A DNA stretch of 36,906 bases from NCBI RefSeq assembly GCF_018614775.1, contig NZ_JAGGOF010000097.1, positions 98,931-135,836 on the forward strand, given 5' to 3'. The notes beneath the pieces are model-generated. The model worked only from the letters and a program-made list of their open reading frames with translations, made no database searches and had not been told where the DNA came from. The position numbers were made by a program, and so were the translations under genes. Position 1 is the first letter of the stretch; every line of letters starts with the position of its first letter. Source of the DNA: Pseudomonas fluorescens. Lineage in GTDB: Bacteria > Pseudomonadota > Gammaproteobacteria > Pseudomonadales > Pseudomonadaceae. Positions 25,369-34,153 of this stretch are shown piece after piece.

Positions 25369-26715
25369 TCAATTGATCTGGAAAGGATAAACCGAGCCAA
25401 GTTTAAGGATTTGTGTCAATTCATCCAGTGCCCCGCGGCATTCAAGCAGCAACTGCGGGTCGGCCAGGTCGTTCTCGGTCATGCGGTCGCGGTAGTGCCG
25501 CTCGACCCATTGGGTCAGCGAGTCGTACAACGGCGCGGTCATGATAACCCCTGGGTTGACGGCCGCCAGCTCGGTTTCATTGAGCGCCACGCGCAACCGC
25601 AGGCACGCCGGGCCGCCACCGTTCTGCATGCTTTGCTTGAGGTCGAAGACCTTCACTTCGCGGATCACCCCGCCCGAGGCCGTCAGGCCTTGCAGGTATT
25701 GCCAGACGCGTTCGTTGCCGCGGCACTCTTCGGGCACGATCAACAGCATCGAGCCGTCGGGGCGCGACAGCAGCTGGCTATTGAACAGGTAGGACCGCAC
25801 CGCATCATCGACGGTCACTGCCGAACGCGGTACGCACACCGATTGAAATTTCCCACCGACCTTGGCGAGCTTGCTGCTCAACTCGGCCAGCATCTTGTCG
25901 GTCTCGAGAAACGCGTCCTCGTGGTAGAACAACACTTCGCCATTGCCGACCGCGATCACGTCGTTGTGGAACACGCCCTGATCGATCACCGACGGGTTCT
26001 GCTGCGCATAGACCACGCCCTCCTCACTCAAGCCATGCAGGCGAGCAACGGCGCGGGACGCCTCGAGGGTCTGGCGCGCCGGGTACTTCTGCGGCGCCGG
26101 GTAACGCATGTCGAAGGCACTGCGGCCGAACACGAAGAACTCCACGCCAGCGTCACCGTAGGCACGGCAGAAACGGGTGTGGTTGGCCGCGCCTTCGTCG
26201 CCGAATTGCGCCACCGCCGGCAACGCGGCGTGATGGGCGAAGTGCTTTTGATCGGCAAACATTGCCCCCAGCACGCGGCTGGTGGTCGGGTGCTCGATGC
26301 TGCGGTGGTATTTGCAGTTCAGGTTGGCGGCGGTGAAATGCACGCGGCCGTCAGCGGTGTCGGCGCTCGGGCTGACGGTGGCGGCGTTCGCTACCCACAT
26401 GCTGGAGGCCGAGCAACTGGCGACCAACAGGGGCATCGCTTCCTTCGCCGCCTGCTGGATGACCTGAGCGTCGCTGCCGGCAAAACCCAACCGGCGCAGG
26501 GCAGCCACGTCAGGACGCTCTTGCGGCGCCAGCACGCCTTGCTGGAAACCCATGTCCATCAGCGCTTTCATCTTCGCCAGGCCCTGCAACGCCGCTTCCT
26601 TGGGGTTCGAGGACTGCTGGCTGTTGCTCTGGGACGCGACGTTGCCGTACGAGAGCCCGCCGTAGTTATGGGTCGGCCCCACTAGACCGTCAAAGTTGAC
26701 TTCATAGGATTTCAT
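25369..26715 (-). CDS. astB: N-succinylarginine dihydrolase AstB
   Basis: Second step of the pathway: it converts N-succinylarginine to N-succinylornithine, CO2 and two ammonia, giving the cell nitrogen. The 448-aa product belongs to the pentein superfamily. Catalytic residues line up as E174 (GDEGAANH), H250 (VFHNDVIA) and C371 (GGGPACLRLR), matching E174/H248/C365 of the E. coli enzyme. Cytoplasmic, no signal. It lies between astD (143-bp gap with a REP pair) and the His-rich small gene. Confidence 0.97.
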   Translation of the reverse strand: MKSYEVNFDGLVGPTHNYGGLSYGNVASQSNSQQSSNPKEAALQGLAKMKALMDMGFQQGVLAPQERPDVAALRRLGFAGSDAQVIQQAAKEAMPLLVASCSASSMWVANAATVSPSADTADGRVHFTAANLNCKYHRSIEHPTTSRVLGAMFADQKHFAHHAALPAVAQFGDEGAANHTRFCRAYGDAGVEFFVFGRSAFDMRYPAPQKYPARQTLEASRAVARLHGLSEEGVVYAQQNPSVIDQGVFHNDVIAVGNGEVLFYHEDAFLETDKMLAELSSKLAKVGGKFQSVCVPRSAVTVDDAVRSYLFNSQLLSRPDGSMLLIVPEECRGNERVWQYLQGLTASGGVIREVKVFDLKQSMQNGGGPACLRLRVALNETELAAVNPGVIMTAPLYDSLTQWVERHYRDRMTENDLADPQLLLECRGALDELTQILKLGSVYPFQIN

Positions 26716-26788
26716 CAGCGAGGCTCCACGAGAATCTGGTTTTTATAGGCATCAAGTAACGCGTTTGATCAAACACCGCGGCGCGGCC

Positions 26789-26852
26789 TTCGCGAGCAAG
26801 CCCGCTCCCACAAGGTTCACGCGATCCCTGTGGGAGCGGGCTTGCTCGCGAA
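26789..26852. repeat. REP pair in reversed arrangement, GGGCTT subtype
   Basis: Arms at 26789-26811 and 26830-26852 are the same 23-nt sequence as at 3228 and 32097 but with the GCGAA ends outward and the GTGGG ends inward, 18 nt apart. All other doublets in the window have the opposite arrangement. It lies inside the aru/ast operon between astD and astB. Confidence 0.9.
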
Positions 26853-26858
26853 GAGGGC

Positions 26859-28325
26859 TCACGCCATTCTCACGCCAGGCGTCAGGGCAGTTGGCATGAC
26901 AAGGCTCGGGGTTTCCAGGGAAGCCACCGGGTACGCGCAATAATCGGCCGCGTAGTAGGCGCTGGCGCGATGGTTGCCCGAGGCCCCCACACCGCCGAAC
27001 GGTGCGCTGCTGGCAGCCCCGGTCAATTGTTTGTTCCAGTTGACGATGCCAGCACGGCTTTGCAGCCAGAACTGCTGGTAACGCTCATGGGAGTCCGACA
27101 GCAAACCGGCGGCCAGGCCATATTGGGTGTTGTTGGCCTCGGCAATCGCAGCGGGGAAGTCGCTGTAGCGAATCACCTGCAGCAACGGCCCGAACAGCTC
27201 TTCATCAGGACGTTCGGCCACCGCCGTCACGTCGAGGATGCCTGGGGTCAGCAACGCCGCCTGGGGCTGTGGCTGGGTCATGAACAGCAGCGGCACGGCG
27301 CCTTTGCCGAGCAAATGGTTTTGCGCATCCATCAGCGCCTTCGCCGCGCCCAGGGAAACCACCGACCCCATGAACGGCGCCGGTTGTTGATCAAAGGCAC
27401 CGACTTCCAGAGTCGAACTGACCGCCACCAGGCGCGCCAGCAAGGCATCGCCCCAGGCGCCTTCCGGCACCAGCAGGCGGCGTGCGCAGGTGCAGCGCTG
27501 CCCGGCGGAAATGAACGCGGACTGAATAATGGTGTAGACCGCCGCTTCGACGTCTGCCACTTCATCCACCACCAGCGGGTTGTTGCCGCCCATTTCCAGC
27601 GCCAGGATCTTGTCCGGACGGCCGGAGAATTGTTGATGCAACAGATTGCCGGTGCGGCTGGAGCCGGTGAAAAACAGCCCGTCGATGCCCGGGTTCGCCG
27701 CCAGGGCAATACCGGTTTCCCGCGCGCCTTGCAGCAGGTTCAACACGCCCGGCGGCAGGCCGGCTTCGACCCAGCACTTGACCGTCAGCTCGGCAACTTT
27801 CGGGGTCAGCTCGCTCGGCTTGAACAGCACGCTGTTACCGGCCAGCAAGGCCGGCACGATGTGCCCGTTAGGCAAGTGACCAGGGAAGTTGTAGGGGCCA
27901 AACACCGCCACCACGCCATGGGGCTTGTGCCGCAGCACCGCCGTGGCGTCGCCCAGCGGACCACTTTTTTCGCCGGTGCGTTCGCGGTAGCTCTGGATCG
28001 AGATTGCCACCTTGTTGACCATGCTGGTGACTTCAGTGGCGGCTTCCCACAACGGCTTGCCGGTTTCTTCACCGATGCAATGGGCCAGTTCGTCTGCCCG
28101 GCTTTTCAGGGCGGCGGCAAAGGCTTCCAGCACCTGGATACGCTCATCCAGCGAACGCCGGGCCCAGTCCGCAAACGCCTGGCGCGCCGCCTGCACGGCC
28201 GACTCCACTTGCGCCGCCGTGGCGCCCTTGCCCGTCCACAGCACCTGTTGGGTGACCGGGTTCAGCGACTCAAAGACGTCACCTTGGCCTTCCAGCCAAC
28301 TGCCTGCGATGTACAGCGAATTCAT
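26859..28325 (-). CDS. astD: N-succinylglutamate 5-semialdehyde dehydrogenase AstD
   Basis: Fourth step: it oxidises N-succinylglutamate semialdehyde to N-succinylglutamate with NAD+. The 488-aa product is a full-length aldehyde dehydrogenase. It shows the cofactor motif FTGS at 219-222, general base E244 in LEMGGNNP and catalytic C278 in GQRCTCARR. Its ATG overlaps the aruG stop by 1 nt (TAATG), so translation is likely coupled. Cytoplasmic. Confidence 0.96.
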   Translation of the reverse strand: MNSLYIAGSWLEGQGDVFESLNPVTQQVLWTGKGATAAQVESAVQAARQAFADWARRSLDERIQVLEAFAAALKSRADELAHCIGEETGKPLWEAATEVTSMVNKVAISIQSYRERTGEKSGPLGDATAVLRHKPHGVVAVFGPYNFPGHLPNGHIVPALLAGNSVLFKPSELTPKVAELTVKCWVEAGLPPGVLNLLQGARETGIALAANPGIDGLFFTGSSRTGNLLHQQFSGRPDKILALEMGGNNPLVVDEVADVEAAVYTIIQSAFISAGQRCTCARRLLVPEGAWGDALLARLVAVSSTLEVGAFDQQPAPFMGSVVSLGAAKALMDAQNHLLGKGAVPLLFMTQPQPQAALLTPGILDVTAVAERPDEELFGPLLQVIRYSDFPAAIAEANNTQYGLAAGLLSDSHERYQQFWLQSRAGIVNWNKQLTGAASSAPFGGVGASGNHRASAYYAADYCAYPVASLETPSLVMPTALTPGVRMA

Positions 28326-29350
28326 TATTTCGACTCCCGAGCAGCAGACAACGCGACGGCGCGCACTTGATCGCCGGCGTTGAGTTGAAGACGTTTGGCG
28401 GTCAGCGGATCGACCACCAGGGTGCCCGCGGCCAAGCGCGCCGGGGCCGCGGTGATGCGGCAGTCTTCGCGCTTGCGGTTATGGATGAGGAACGGCGTGG
28501 CGTCGTCTCCAGGCGTACCGATGGCCAGCACCAGCGCCTGGCTGTCGCGCACCGCGCGGATCTTGCCGGTTTCGCATTCCACCGCCGGGCCGGCGTCGAA
28601 GATGTCGACGTAGCCCTGGTAACTGAAGCCTTCGCTCTTGAGCATCGACAACGCAGGCTCGGTGTCGGGATGAACCTGACCGATCACGGCGCGGGCGTCT
28701 TCGGACAAAAAGCAGGAGTAGAGCGGGAACTTGGGCATCAGCTCGGCGATGAACGCCTTGTTGCCCACGCCAGTCAGGTAATCGGCCTGGCTGAATTCCA
28801 TCTTGAAGAAATGTCGGCCCAGGCTTTCCCAGAATGGCGAGCGGCCGTTGTCGTCGGACATGCCGCGCATCTCGGCGATGATCTTGTTGCCAAACAGCTG
28901 CGGGAATTCGGCGATGAACAGCAGCCGCGCCTTGGCGAGCATGCGACCGTTGAGGCCATTGCGGTAGTCGGCGTGCAGGAACAGCGAGCACAGTTCGGAA
29001 TTGCCGGTCAGGTCGTTGGCCAGGAACAGCGTCGGGATTTCCCGGTAGATGTTCAGTTCCTGGGAGGCGCTGACCGTCAGGCCGACCCGGAAGTTGTACC
29101 AGGGCTCGCGCAGGCCCACGGCACCGGCGATGGCAGAAATCCCCACCACCCGGCCGTCGTCGTCTTCAAGCACGAACAGGTAGTCGGCGTCACCGCGCCC
29201 GGCTTCGCCGCGAAAGGTCTTTTCGGCCCAGCCGACCCGATGGGCCAGGCGCTCCTCGTTGGCCGGCAAGGTCGTCAGGCCGGTGCCAGTGCTGCGCGCC
29301 AGGGTGATCAGAGCGGGTAAATCGCTGCTGCGTACGGGACGAACGATCAT
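28325..29350 (-). CDS. aruG: Arginine/ornithine N-succinyltransferase, beta subunit AruG
   Basis: Forms with AruF the succinyltransferase that starts the pathway, moving succinyl from succinyl-CoA to the alpha-amino group of arginine or ornithine. The 341-aa product belongs to the AstA family (GNAT-like fold), with conserved stretches MIVRPVRSSDLPALITLA, FVLEDDDGRVVGISAI, LFLHADYRNG and GRHFFKMEF. It is a diverged paralogue of AruF next door. It ends in a 1-nt overlap with astD and starts 43 nt after aruF. Confidence 0.96.
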   Translation of the reverse strand: MIVRPVRSSDLPALITLARSTGTGLTTLPANEERLAHRVGWAEKTFRGEAGRGDADYLFVLEDDDGRVVGISAIAGAVGLREPWYNFRVGLTVSASQELNIYREIPTLFLANDLTGNSELCSLFLHADYRNGLNGRMLAKARLLFIAEFPQLFGNKIIAEMRGMSDDNGRSPFWESLGRHFFKMEFSQADYLTGVGNKAFIAELMPKFPLYSCFLSEDARAVIGQVHPDTEPALSMLKSEGFSYQGYVDIFDAGPAVECETGKIRAVRDSQALVLAIGTPGDDATPFLIHNRKREDCRITAAPARLAAGTLVVDPLTAKRLQLNAGDQVRAVALSAARESK

Positions 29351-29393
29351 GCTATCTCCTCAAACGGGTCGCTTGCGCCACCCGCGAAACTCA

Positions 29394-30413
29394 TTAAACC
29401 GCCACCAAGCGCACACTGGCACCTTCGCCAACGCCCAGGGCTTCGGCCGCTTCCATGTCCAGCGTCACCGGCTTGCCCGGCGCGTAATCCAGTTCCAGCA
29501 GCACCGCGCGGTAATCCTGCAGTTGCGCATTGGCCACCAGGTATTGCCGGCCGGCACCCTTGACCGGCTCGCCGATCTTGACCGGCACCACGCGGCTCTG
29601 GGCAATCGAGCGGATCCCCGAGACGCGCGCGTGCAAGGTCGGGCCACCGTCAAAGATGTCGATGTAGTGATCGGTCTCGAAACCTTCGCGCATCAGGATG
29701 TCGAAGGTGATCTGCGCACGCGGGTGGACCTGGCCCATGGCTTCCTGGGCGGCGTCCGGCAACAGCGGCACGTAGATCGGGTAGTGCGGCATCAGCTCGG
29801 CGAGGAAGGTGCGGCTTTTCAGCCCACACAGGCGCTCGGCGGCGGCGTAGTTGAGGTCGAAGAAGTTACGCCCGATGGCGTCCCAGAACGGCGAATCCCC
29901 GTTCTCGTCGCTGTAGCCGACGATCTCGGTCACCACCGAATCGGCGAACCGCTCCGGGTGGCTGGCGACGAACAGCAGGCGTCCGCGGGAATTGAGTTCC
30001 GACCACGGCGAGCCCACCAGTTCGCGCACCACATAGAAGCTGGTCAGCAGGCTGTTGCCGGTCAGGTCGTGGCACTGGGAGAGCACGTGGATCTTGTTGT
30101 GGATCTTCAACTCACGGGAGGCGTGAACGAAGGTCTCGTTGCGAAAGCTGTAGAACGGTTCGGAATAACCGGCCGACGCGACAATCGCCGAACAGCCCGC
30201 CAGCTTGCCGGTGGCGGTGTCTTCGAGGACGAAGAAATAGCTTTCCTCGCCGTTGAAACTGACTTCGGCGGCGAACGAGGCTTCGCTCGCGGCGATCTTG
30301 TCGCTCAGGCGTTCCACGTCATCCGGCAAGGAAGTGACACCGATCGGACTGTCCGCAGCCAGACGCTGTACCTCGCCCAAATCAGCCATTTGCGCGGGGC
30401 GCATCACCAGCAT
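29394..30413 (-). CDS. aruF: Arginine/ornithine N-succinyltransferase, alpha subunit AruF
   Basis: Partner of AruG in the same heteromeric enzyme; most bacteria have a single AstA instead. The 339-aa product begins MLVMRPAQMADLGEVQRLA and shares the AstA blocks YFFVLEDTATGKLAGCSAI, HDLTGNSLLTSFYV and GRNFFDLNY with AruG. The start at 30413 follows an excellent AAGGAG site at 7 nt; the open frame upstream runs into the REP doublet and is not coding. Confidence 0.96.
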   Translation of the reverse strand: MLVMRPAQMADLGEVQRLAADSPIGVTSLPDDVERLSDKIAASEASFAAEVSFNGEESYFFVLEDTATGKLAGCSAIVASAGYSEPFYSFRNETFVHASRELKIHNKIHVLSQCHDLTGNSLLTSFYVVRELVGSPWSELNSRGRLLFVASHPERFADSVVTEIVGYSDENGDSPFWDAIGRNFFDLNYAAAERLCGLKSRTFLAELMPHYPIYVPLLPDAAQEAMGQVHPRAQITFDILMREGFETDHYIDIFDGGPTLHARVSGIRSIAQSRVVPVKIGEPVKGAGRQYLVANAQLQDYRAVLLELDYAPGKPVTLDMEAAEALGVGEGASVRLVAV

Positions 30414-30520
30414 GGTGTCACTCCTTAACTTGAAATAAAGGGTTCGACCAAAAGGTCGAGACTCAGAGAAAAAATACCGGGCTTGCTGCACATCAATCCA
30501 AGCCTGGAAGCGGACTTCCT

Positions 30521-30606
30521 GTGGGAGCGAGCCTGCTCGCGATACAGACGCCTCGATCTGCCTGGCGGACCGAGGCGATCCCAATCGCGAGCAGGCTCGC
30601 TCCCAC
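30521..30606. repeat. REP doublet (REPIN), GAGCC subtype
   Basis: Inverted arms at 30521-30543 and 30584-30606, in the 230-bp aruC-aruF gap. It could stabilise the aruC mRNA end or attenuate transcription into aruF. Confidence 0.92.
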
Positions 30607-30643
30607 AAAGCCCGGCCCACACAGGAGCCGGTCAAGTCTGAAA

Positions 30644-31864
30644 TCAGGCTTGCGTCAGCTTCGCCGCCGCCTTCTCGAAGCGGTCCAGGCCGGCGTCGAT
30701 GTCGGCGTCTTCCACCACCAGGCTCGGGGCGAAGCGGATCACGTCCGGGCCGGCTTGCAGGATCATCAGGCCTTCCTGTTCGGCGGCGTTGAAGATGTCC
30801 TTGGCCTTGCCTTTCCAGGCGTCGTTCAGCACGCAGCCGATCAACAGGCCCAGGCCGCGCACCTGGGTGAACAGGCCATACTTGGCGCCGATCTGCTCCA
30901 GGCGGGTCTTGAACTTGTCATGCTTGGCCTTGACGCCGCCGAGCACTTCAGGCGTGTTGACCACATCGATCACCGCCTCGGCCACCGCGCACGCCAGCGG
31001 GTTGCCGCCGTAAGTGGTGCCGTGGGTGCCGACGACCAGGTGCTTGGCCAGCGCTTCGGTGGTGAGCATCGCCGCGATCGGGAAACCGCCGCCCAGGCTC
31101 TTGGCGCTGGTGAGGATGTCCGGGGTCACGCCGTAGTGCATGTAGGCGAACAGCTCGCCGCTGCGGCCCATGCCGGTCTGCACTTCGTCGAACACCAGCA
31201 GCGCGTTGTGCGCATCGCACAGCTCACGGGCGCCTTGCAGGTAGGCCAGCTCGGCCGGCAGCACGCCGCCCTCGCCCTGGATCGGCTCCAGCACCACGGC
31301 GCAGGTCTTGTCCGACACAGCGGCTTTCAAGGCTGCCAAGTCGTTGTAGGGAACGTGGGTGATGCCGGTAATCTTGGGGCCGAAACCGTCGGAGTACTTC
31401 GACTGCCCGCCGACGTTGACGGTGAACAACGTGCGGCCGTGGAAGCTGTTGAGCGCGGCGATGATTTCGTATTTTTCGCTGCCGTAACGGTCGAACGCGA
31501 CGCGACGGGCCAGCTTGAAGGCGGCCTCGTTGGCTTCGGCGCCGGAGTTGCAGAAGAACGCGCGCTCGGCAAAGGTCGCGTCGATCAGCTTATGGGCCAG
31601 GCGCAGGGCCGGCTCATTGGTGAAAACGTTGGACACGTGCCACAGCTTGTTGGCCTGTTCGGTCAGCGCGCCGACCAGCGCCGGATGGGCGTGGCCCAGT
31701 ACGTTGACTGCAATGCCGCCAGCAAAGTCGATCAATTCGCGACCGGACTGGTCCCATACGCGGGAACCGGCGCCACGCACCGGAATGAAGGCAGCAGGTG
31801 CATAGTTAGGCACCATCACCTGGTCGAAATCGGCGCGTTGTACCGCGGCTTGCTCAACGGACAT
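30644..31864 (-). CDS. aruC: Succinylornithine / acetylornithine aminotransferase AruC
   Basis: Third step of catabolism: transamination of N-succinylornithine with 2-oxoglutarate. The enzyme also serves as N-acetylornithine aminotransferase in arginine synthesis in pseudomonads. The 406-aa class III PLP enzyme has the GAEANEAAFKLAR block, D226 in FDEVQTGMGR and the Schiff-base lysine K255 in SAKSLGGGFP. First gene of the aru/ast run. Two candidate ArgR half-sites and a TATAAG box lie upstream. Confidence 0.96.
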   Translation of the reverse strand: MSVEQAAVQRADFDQVMVPNYAPAAFIPVRGAGSRVWDQSGRELIDFAGGIAVNVLGHAHPALVGALTEQANKLWHVSNVFTNEPALRLAHKLIDATFAERAFFCNSGAEANEAAFKLARRVAFDRYGSEKYEIIAALNSFHGRTLFTVNVGGQSKYSDGFGPKITGITHVPYNDLAALKAAVSDKTCAVVLEPIQGEGGVLPAELAYLQGARELCDAHNALLVFDEVQTGMGRSGELFAYMHYGVTPDILTSAKSLGGGFPIAAMLTTEALAKHLVVGTHGTTYGGNPLACAVAEAVIDVVNTPEVLGGVKAKHDKFKTRLEQIGAKYGLFTQVRGLGLLIGCVLNDAWKGKAKDIFNAAEQEGLMILQAGPDVIRFAPSLVVEDADIDAGLDRFEKAAAKLTQA

Positions 31865-31942
31865 CGGAGTCTCCTGAAGAGAAACACCCGCCTGGAAATG
31901 GCGAGCGATGAGGGGATTGTAAGGACAGTTCTCAGCCCGGCC

Positions 31943-32020
31943 TTGCCGCCAAGCGACAACTTCTTATAGCGCCAACCCACGTTTTGCGCGGGTTTACGGC
32001 AATGCGACAAATTGCGTCGC
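31943..32020 (-). promoter_or_regulatory. Candidate ArgR-controlled promoter of aruC
   Basis: On the minus strand TGTCGCATTGCCGTAA (31994-32009) and TGTCGCTTGGCGGCAA (31943-31958) both match the P. aeruginosa ArgR half-site TGTCGC-N8-AA. Between them is a TATAAG box (31963-31968) with no good -35, as expected of an activator-dependent promoter. An extra inverted arm (TGCGAC / GTCGCA, 32003-32021 region) flanks the upstream site. Confidence 0.6.
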
Positions 32021-32096
32021 AAAGGCGCAGTTTAAACGTTGGCGCTGGGTTTGAGGCGCCCGCTTCTACAATTCCCTTGTCGGACACCGATCCCCT

Positions 32097-32184
32097 GTGG
32101 GAGCGGGCTTGCTCGCGAAAGCGTCAGTTCAGCTGGCACCAATATCGACTGACACTCCGCATTCGCGAGCAAGCCCGCTCCCAC
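32097..32184. repeat. REP doublet (REPIN), GGGCTT subtype
   Basis: Inverted arms at 32097-32119 and 32162-32184, between argR and the aruC promoter. It may end the aot-argR transcript. Confidence 0.92.
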
Positions 32185-32241
32185 GATTGTTTTGTGTAGA
32201 CCGTCATATTCGTGTCAACCCGGCCCTCGGGTCGGAGCCGC

Positions 32242-33222
32242 CTAACCGCGCTCGGACGGCACCGACGACAATTCGAACGGGCTGCTGCTGCGCCGCTGGT
32301 TGCGGTCTTCGCGGGGGGTGGCGCCGAAGAAGTTGCGGTAGGCGCTGGAGAAGTGCGGGCCCGAGGAGAACCCGCAGGACAGGCCGATCTGGATGATCGA
32401 TTTGCTGGTCTGCATCAGCATCTGCCGGGCCTTGTTCAGGCGCAGTTCCAGGTAGTACTGGCTCGGCACGCGATTGAGGTATTGCTTGAAGATCCGCTCC
32501 AACTGGCGCCGGGACACGCACACATGCTGGGCGATCTCGTCGGTGGTCAGCGGCTCTTCGATGTTGGCCTCCATCAGCAACACCGCCTGGGTGAGCTTCG
32601 GATGGCTGGAGCCGAGACGGTTCTGCAACGGGATGCGCTGGCGCTCGCCGCCTTCACGAATGCGTTCGACCACCAGCTCTTCCGACACCGCACCGGCCAA
32701 TTCCGCGCCATGGTCCCGGGCCAGCACCGCCAGCAACAGGTCGAGCACCGACATGCCGCCGCACGCGGTGAGGCGATCACGATCCCAATCGAACAGATGG
32801 CTGGTGGCGATGACCTTGGGAAAGCGCTCGGCGAAATCATCCTGCCAGCGCCAATGCACGGCGGCACGGTAACCGTCGAGCAAACCCAGCTGCGCCAAGG
32901 GATAGACACCGGCGGACAAGCCACCAATCACACACCCGGCCCGCACCAGTTGCTTGAGCGCGCTGCTCAGGGGCGAGGCAAGCGCGGTCGGCGGCTCATC
33001 GGCCAGCAAAAACAGCTTCTGGAAACCTTCGAGCTTGCCCGCCCAGGGTTCGCCCGGCAGTTGCCAGGCGCCTTCGGTCGGTGCTTCGGCCTGCAAGAAC
33101 GACAGCTCGTAGACCACATCCGGATGCACCCGCTGAGCAACACGCAAGGCCTCCTCGGCCAGCGCCAGCGTCAAGGCTTTTGTGCTGGGCCAAATCAGGA
33201 AACCAATTCGATGGGCGGTCAT
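32242..33222 (-). CDS. argR: Arginine-responsive AraC-family regulator ArgR
   Basis: In pseudomonads ArgR is an AraC/XylS regulator, unrelated to E. coli ArgR, that activates aru and aot and represses biosynthesis when arginine is present. From ATG 33222 it has 326 aa: an N-terminal class I glutamine-amidotransferase-like (DJ-1/PfpI) ligand domain (residues 1-190) and a C-terminal two-HTH AraC domain (207-305: TTDEIAQHVCVSRRQLERIF and IIQIGLSCGFSSGPHFSSAY). A TTG three codons upstream is the only alternative. It is last in the aot run, 113 nt after aotP. Confidence 0.95.
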   Translation of the reverse strand: MTAHRIGFLIWPSTKALTLALAEEALRVAQRVHPDVVYELSFLQAEAPTEGAWQLPGEPWAGKLEGFQKLFLLADEPPTALASPLSSALKQLVRAGCVIGGLSAGVYPLAQLGLLDGYRAAVHWRWQDDFAERFPKVIATSHLFDWDRDRLTACGGMSVLDLLLAVLARDHGAELAGAVSEELVVERIREGGERQRIPLQNRLGSSHPKLTQAVLLMEANIEEPLTTDEIAQHVCVSRRQLERIFKQYLNRVPSQYYLELRLNKARQMLMQTSKSIIQIGLSCGFSSGPHFSSAYRNFFGATPREDRNQRRSSSPFELSSVPSERG

Positions 33223-33335
33223 GGCGGGCAATCCAAAGCGAAAACAGTGTTAAAGCCAAAAGCGGCTGCAACCAAATTAGACCACCTGGCGCGCGGTGCG
33301 CAGCATGACCTGAATCGGTGCGTAACGGGAGCGAT

Positions 33336-34100
33336 TTACTTGAGGCTGCCCGAAAGAAATTGCTGCAGGCGCTCCGATTGCGGATTGACCAGCACTTCAC
33401 GTGGGTTGCCGCTTTCTTCGACGATGCCTTTGTGCAGGAACACCAGTTGGTTCGACACTTCGCGGGCAAAGCCCATTTCATGGGTCACCACCACCATGGT
33501 CCGGCCTTCCAGGGCCAGGGCCTGCATCACCTTGAGCACATCGCCCACCAGCTCCGGGTCCAGCGCCGAGGTCGGCTCGTCGAACAGCATCACTTCCGGC
33601 TCCATCGCCAGCGCCCGGGCAATCGCCACGCGCTGTTGCTCGCCGCCGGACATGTGGCCCGGGTAGGCGTCCTTGCGATGGGCCACGCCGACTTTGTTCA
33701 GGTAGTGCTCGGCCTTCTCCCGCGCCTCGGCCTTGGCCACGCCCAGCACATGCACCGGCGCTTCCATGATGTTTTCCAGCGCGGTCATGTGGGACCACAG
33801 GTTGAAATGCTGGAACACCATCGATAGCCGCGAACGCATGCGTTGCAGCTGCTTGGGGTCGGCGGCCTTCAACGCGCCATCCTTGTTGGCCACCAGCTTC
33901 AGCTCTTCGTTGTTGAGCAGGATCTTGCCGGCATGGGGTTGCTCAAGCAGGTTGATGCAACGCAGGAAGGTACTCTTGCCGGAGCCACTGGAGCCGATGA
34001 TGCTGATCACATCGCCTGCGGCGGCTTTCAGGGACACGCCCTTGAGCACTTCGTGACTGCCATAGCGTTTATGCAGGTCTTGGACTTCGAGCTTGTACAT
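33336..34100 (-). CDS. aotP: Arginine/ornithine ABC transporter ATPase AotP
   Basis: The ATP-hydrolysing subunit that powers arginine/ornithine import, peripheral on the inner membrane. From ATG 34100 it has 254 aa with Walker A GSSGSGKST (36-44), Q-loop Q97, signature MSGGEQQ (150-156), Walker B MLFDEP (171-176), D-loop SALD and switch His in VVVTHEMGFA. This is the HisP/GlnQ polar amino-acid group. A GTG four codons upstream is the alternative start. In P. aeruginosa a gene aotO lies between aotM and aotP (from memory); here only 53 nt separate aotM and aotP, so it is absent. Confidence 0.96.
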   Translation of the reverse strand: MYKLEVQDLHKRYGSHEVLKGVSLKAAAGDVISIIGSSGSGKSTFLRCINLLEQPHAGKILLNNEELKLVANKDGALKAADPKQLQRMRSRLSMVFQHFNLWSHMTALENIMEAPVHVLGVAKAEAREKAEHYLNKVGVAHRKDAYPGHMSGGEQQRVAIARALAMEPEVMLFDEPTSALDPELVGDVLKVMQALALEGRTMVVVTHEMGFAREVSNQLVFLHKGIVEESGNPREVLVNPQSERLQQFLSGSLK

Positions 34101-34153
34101 GTCGGTTCTCACAAAACGTCAGTCGTTGGGCAGTCGATCGGATCGATGCGTTA

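Noticed and set aside
24934..26685. 583-codon open frame on the plus strand opposite astB
   Set aside because: Antisense shadow of astB, whose catalytic residues are all intact.
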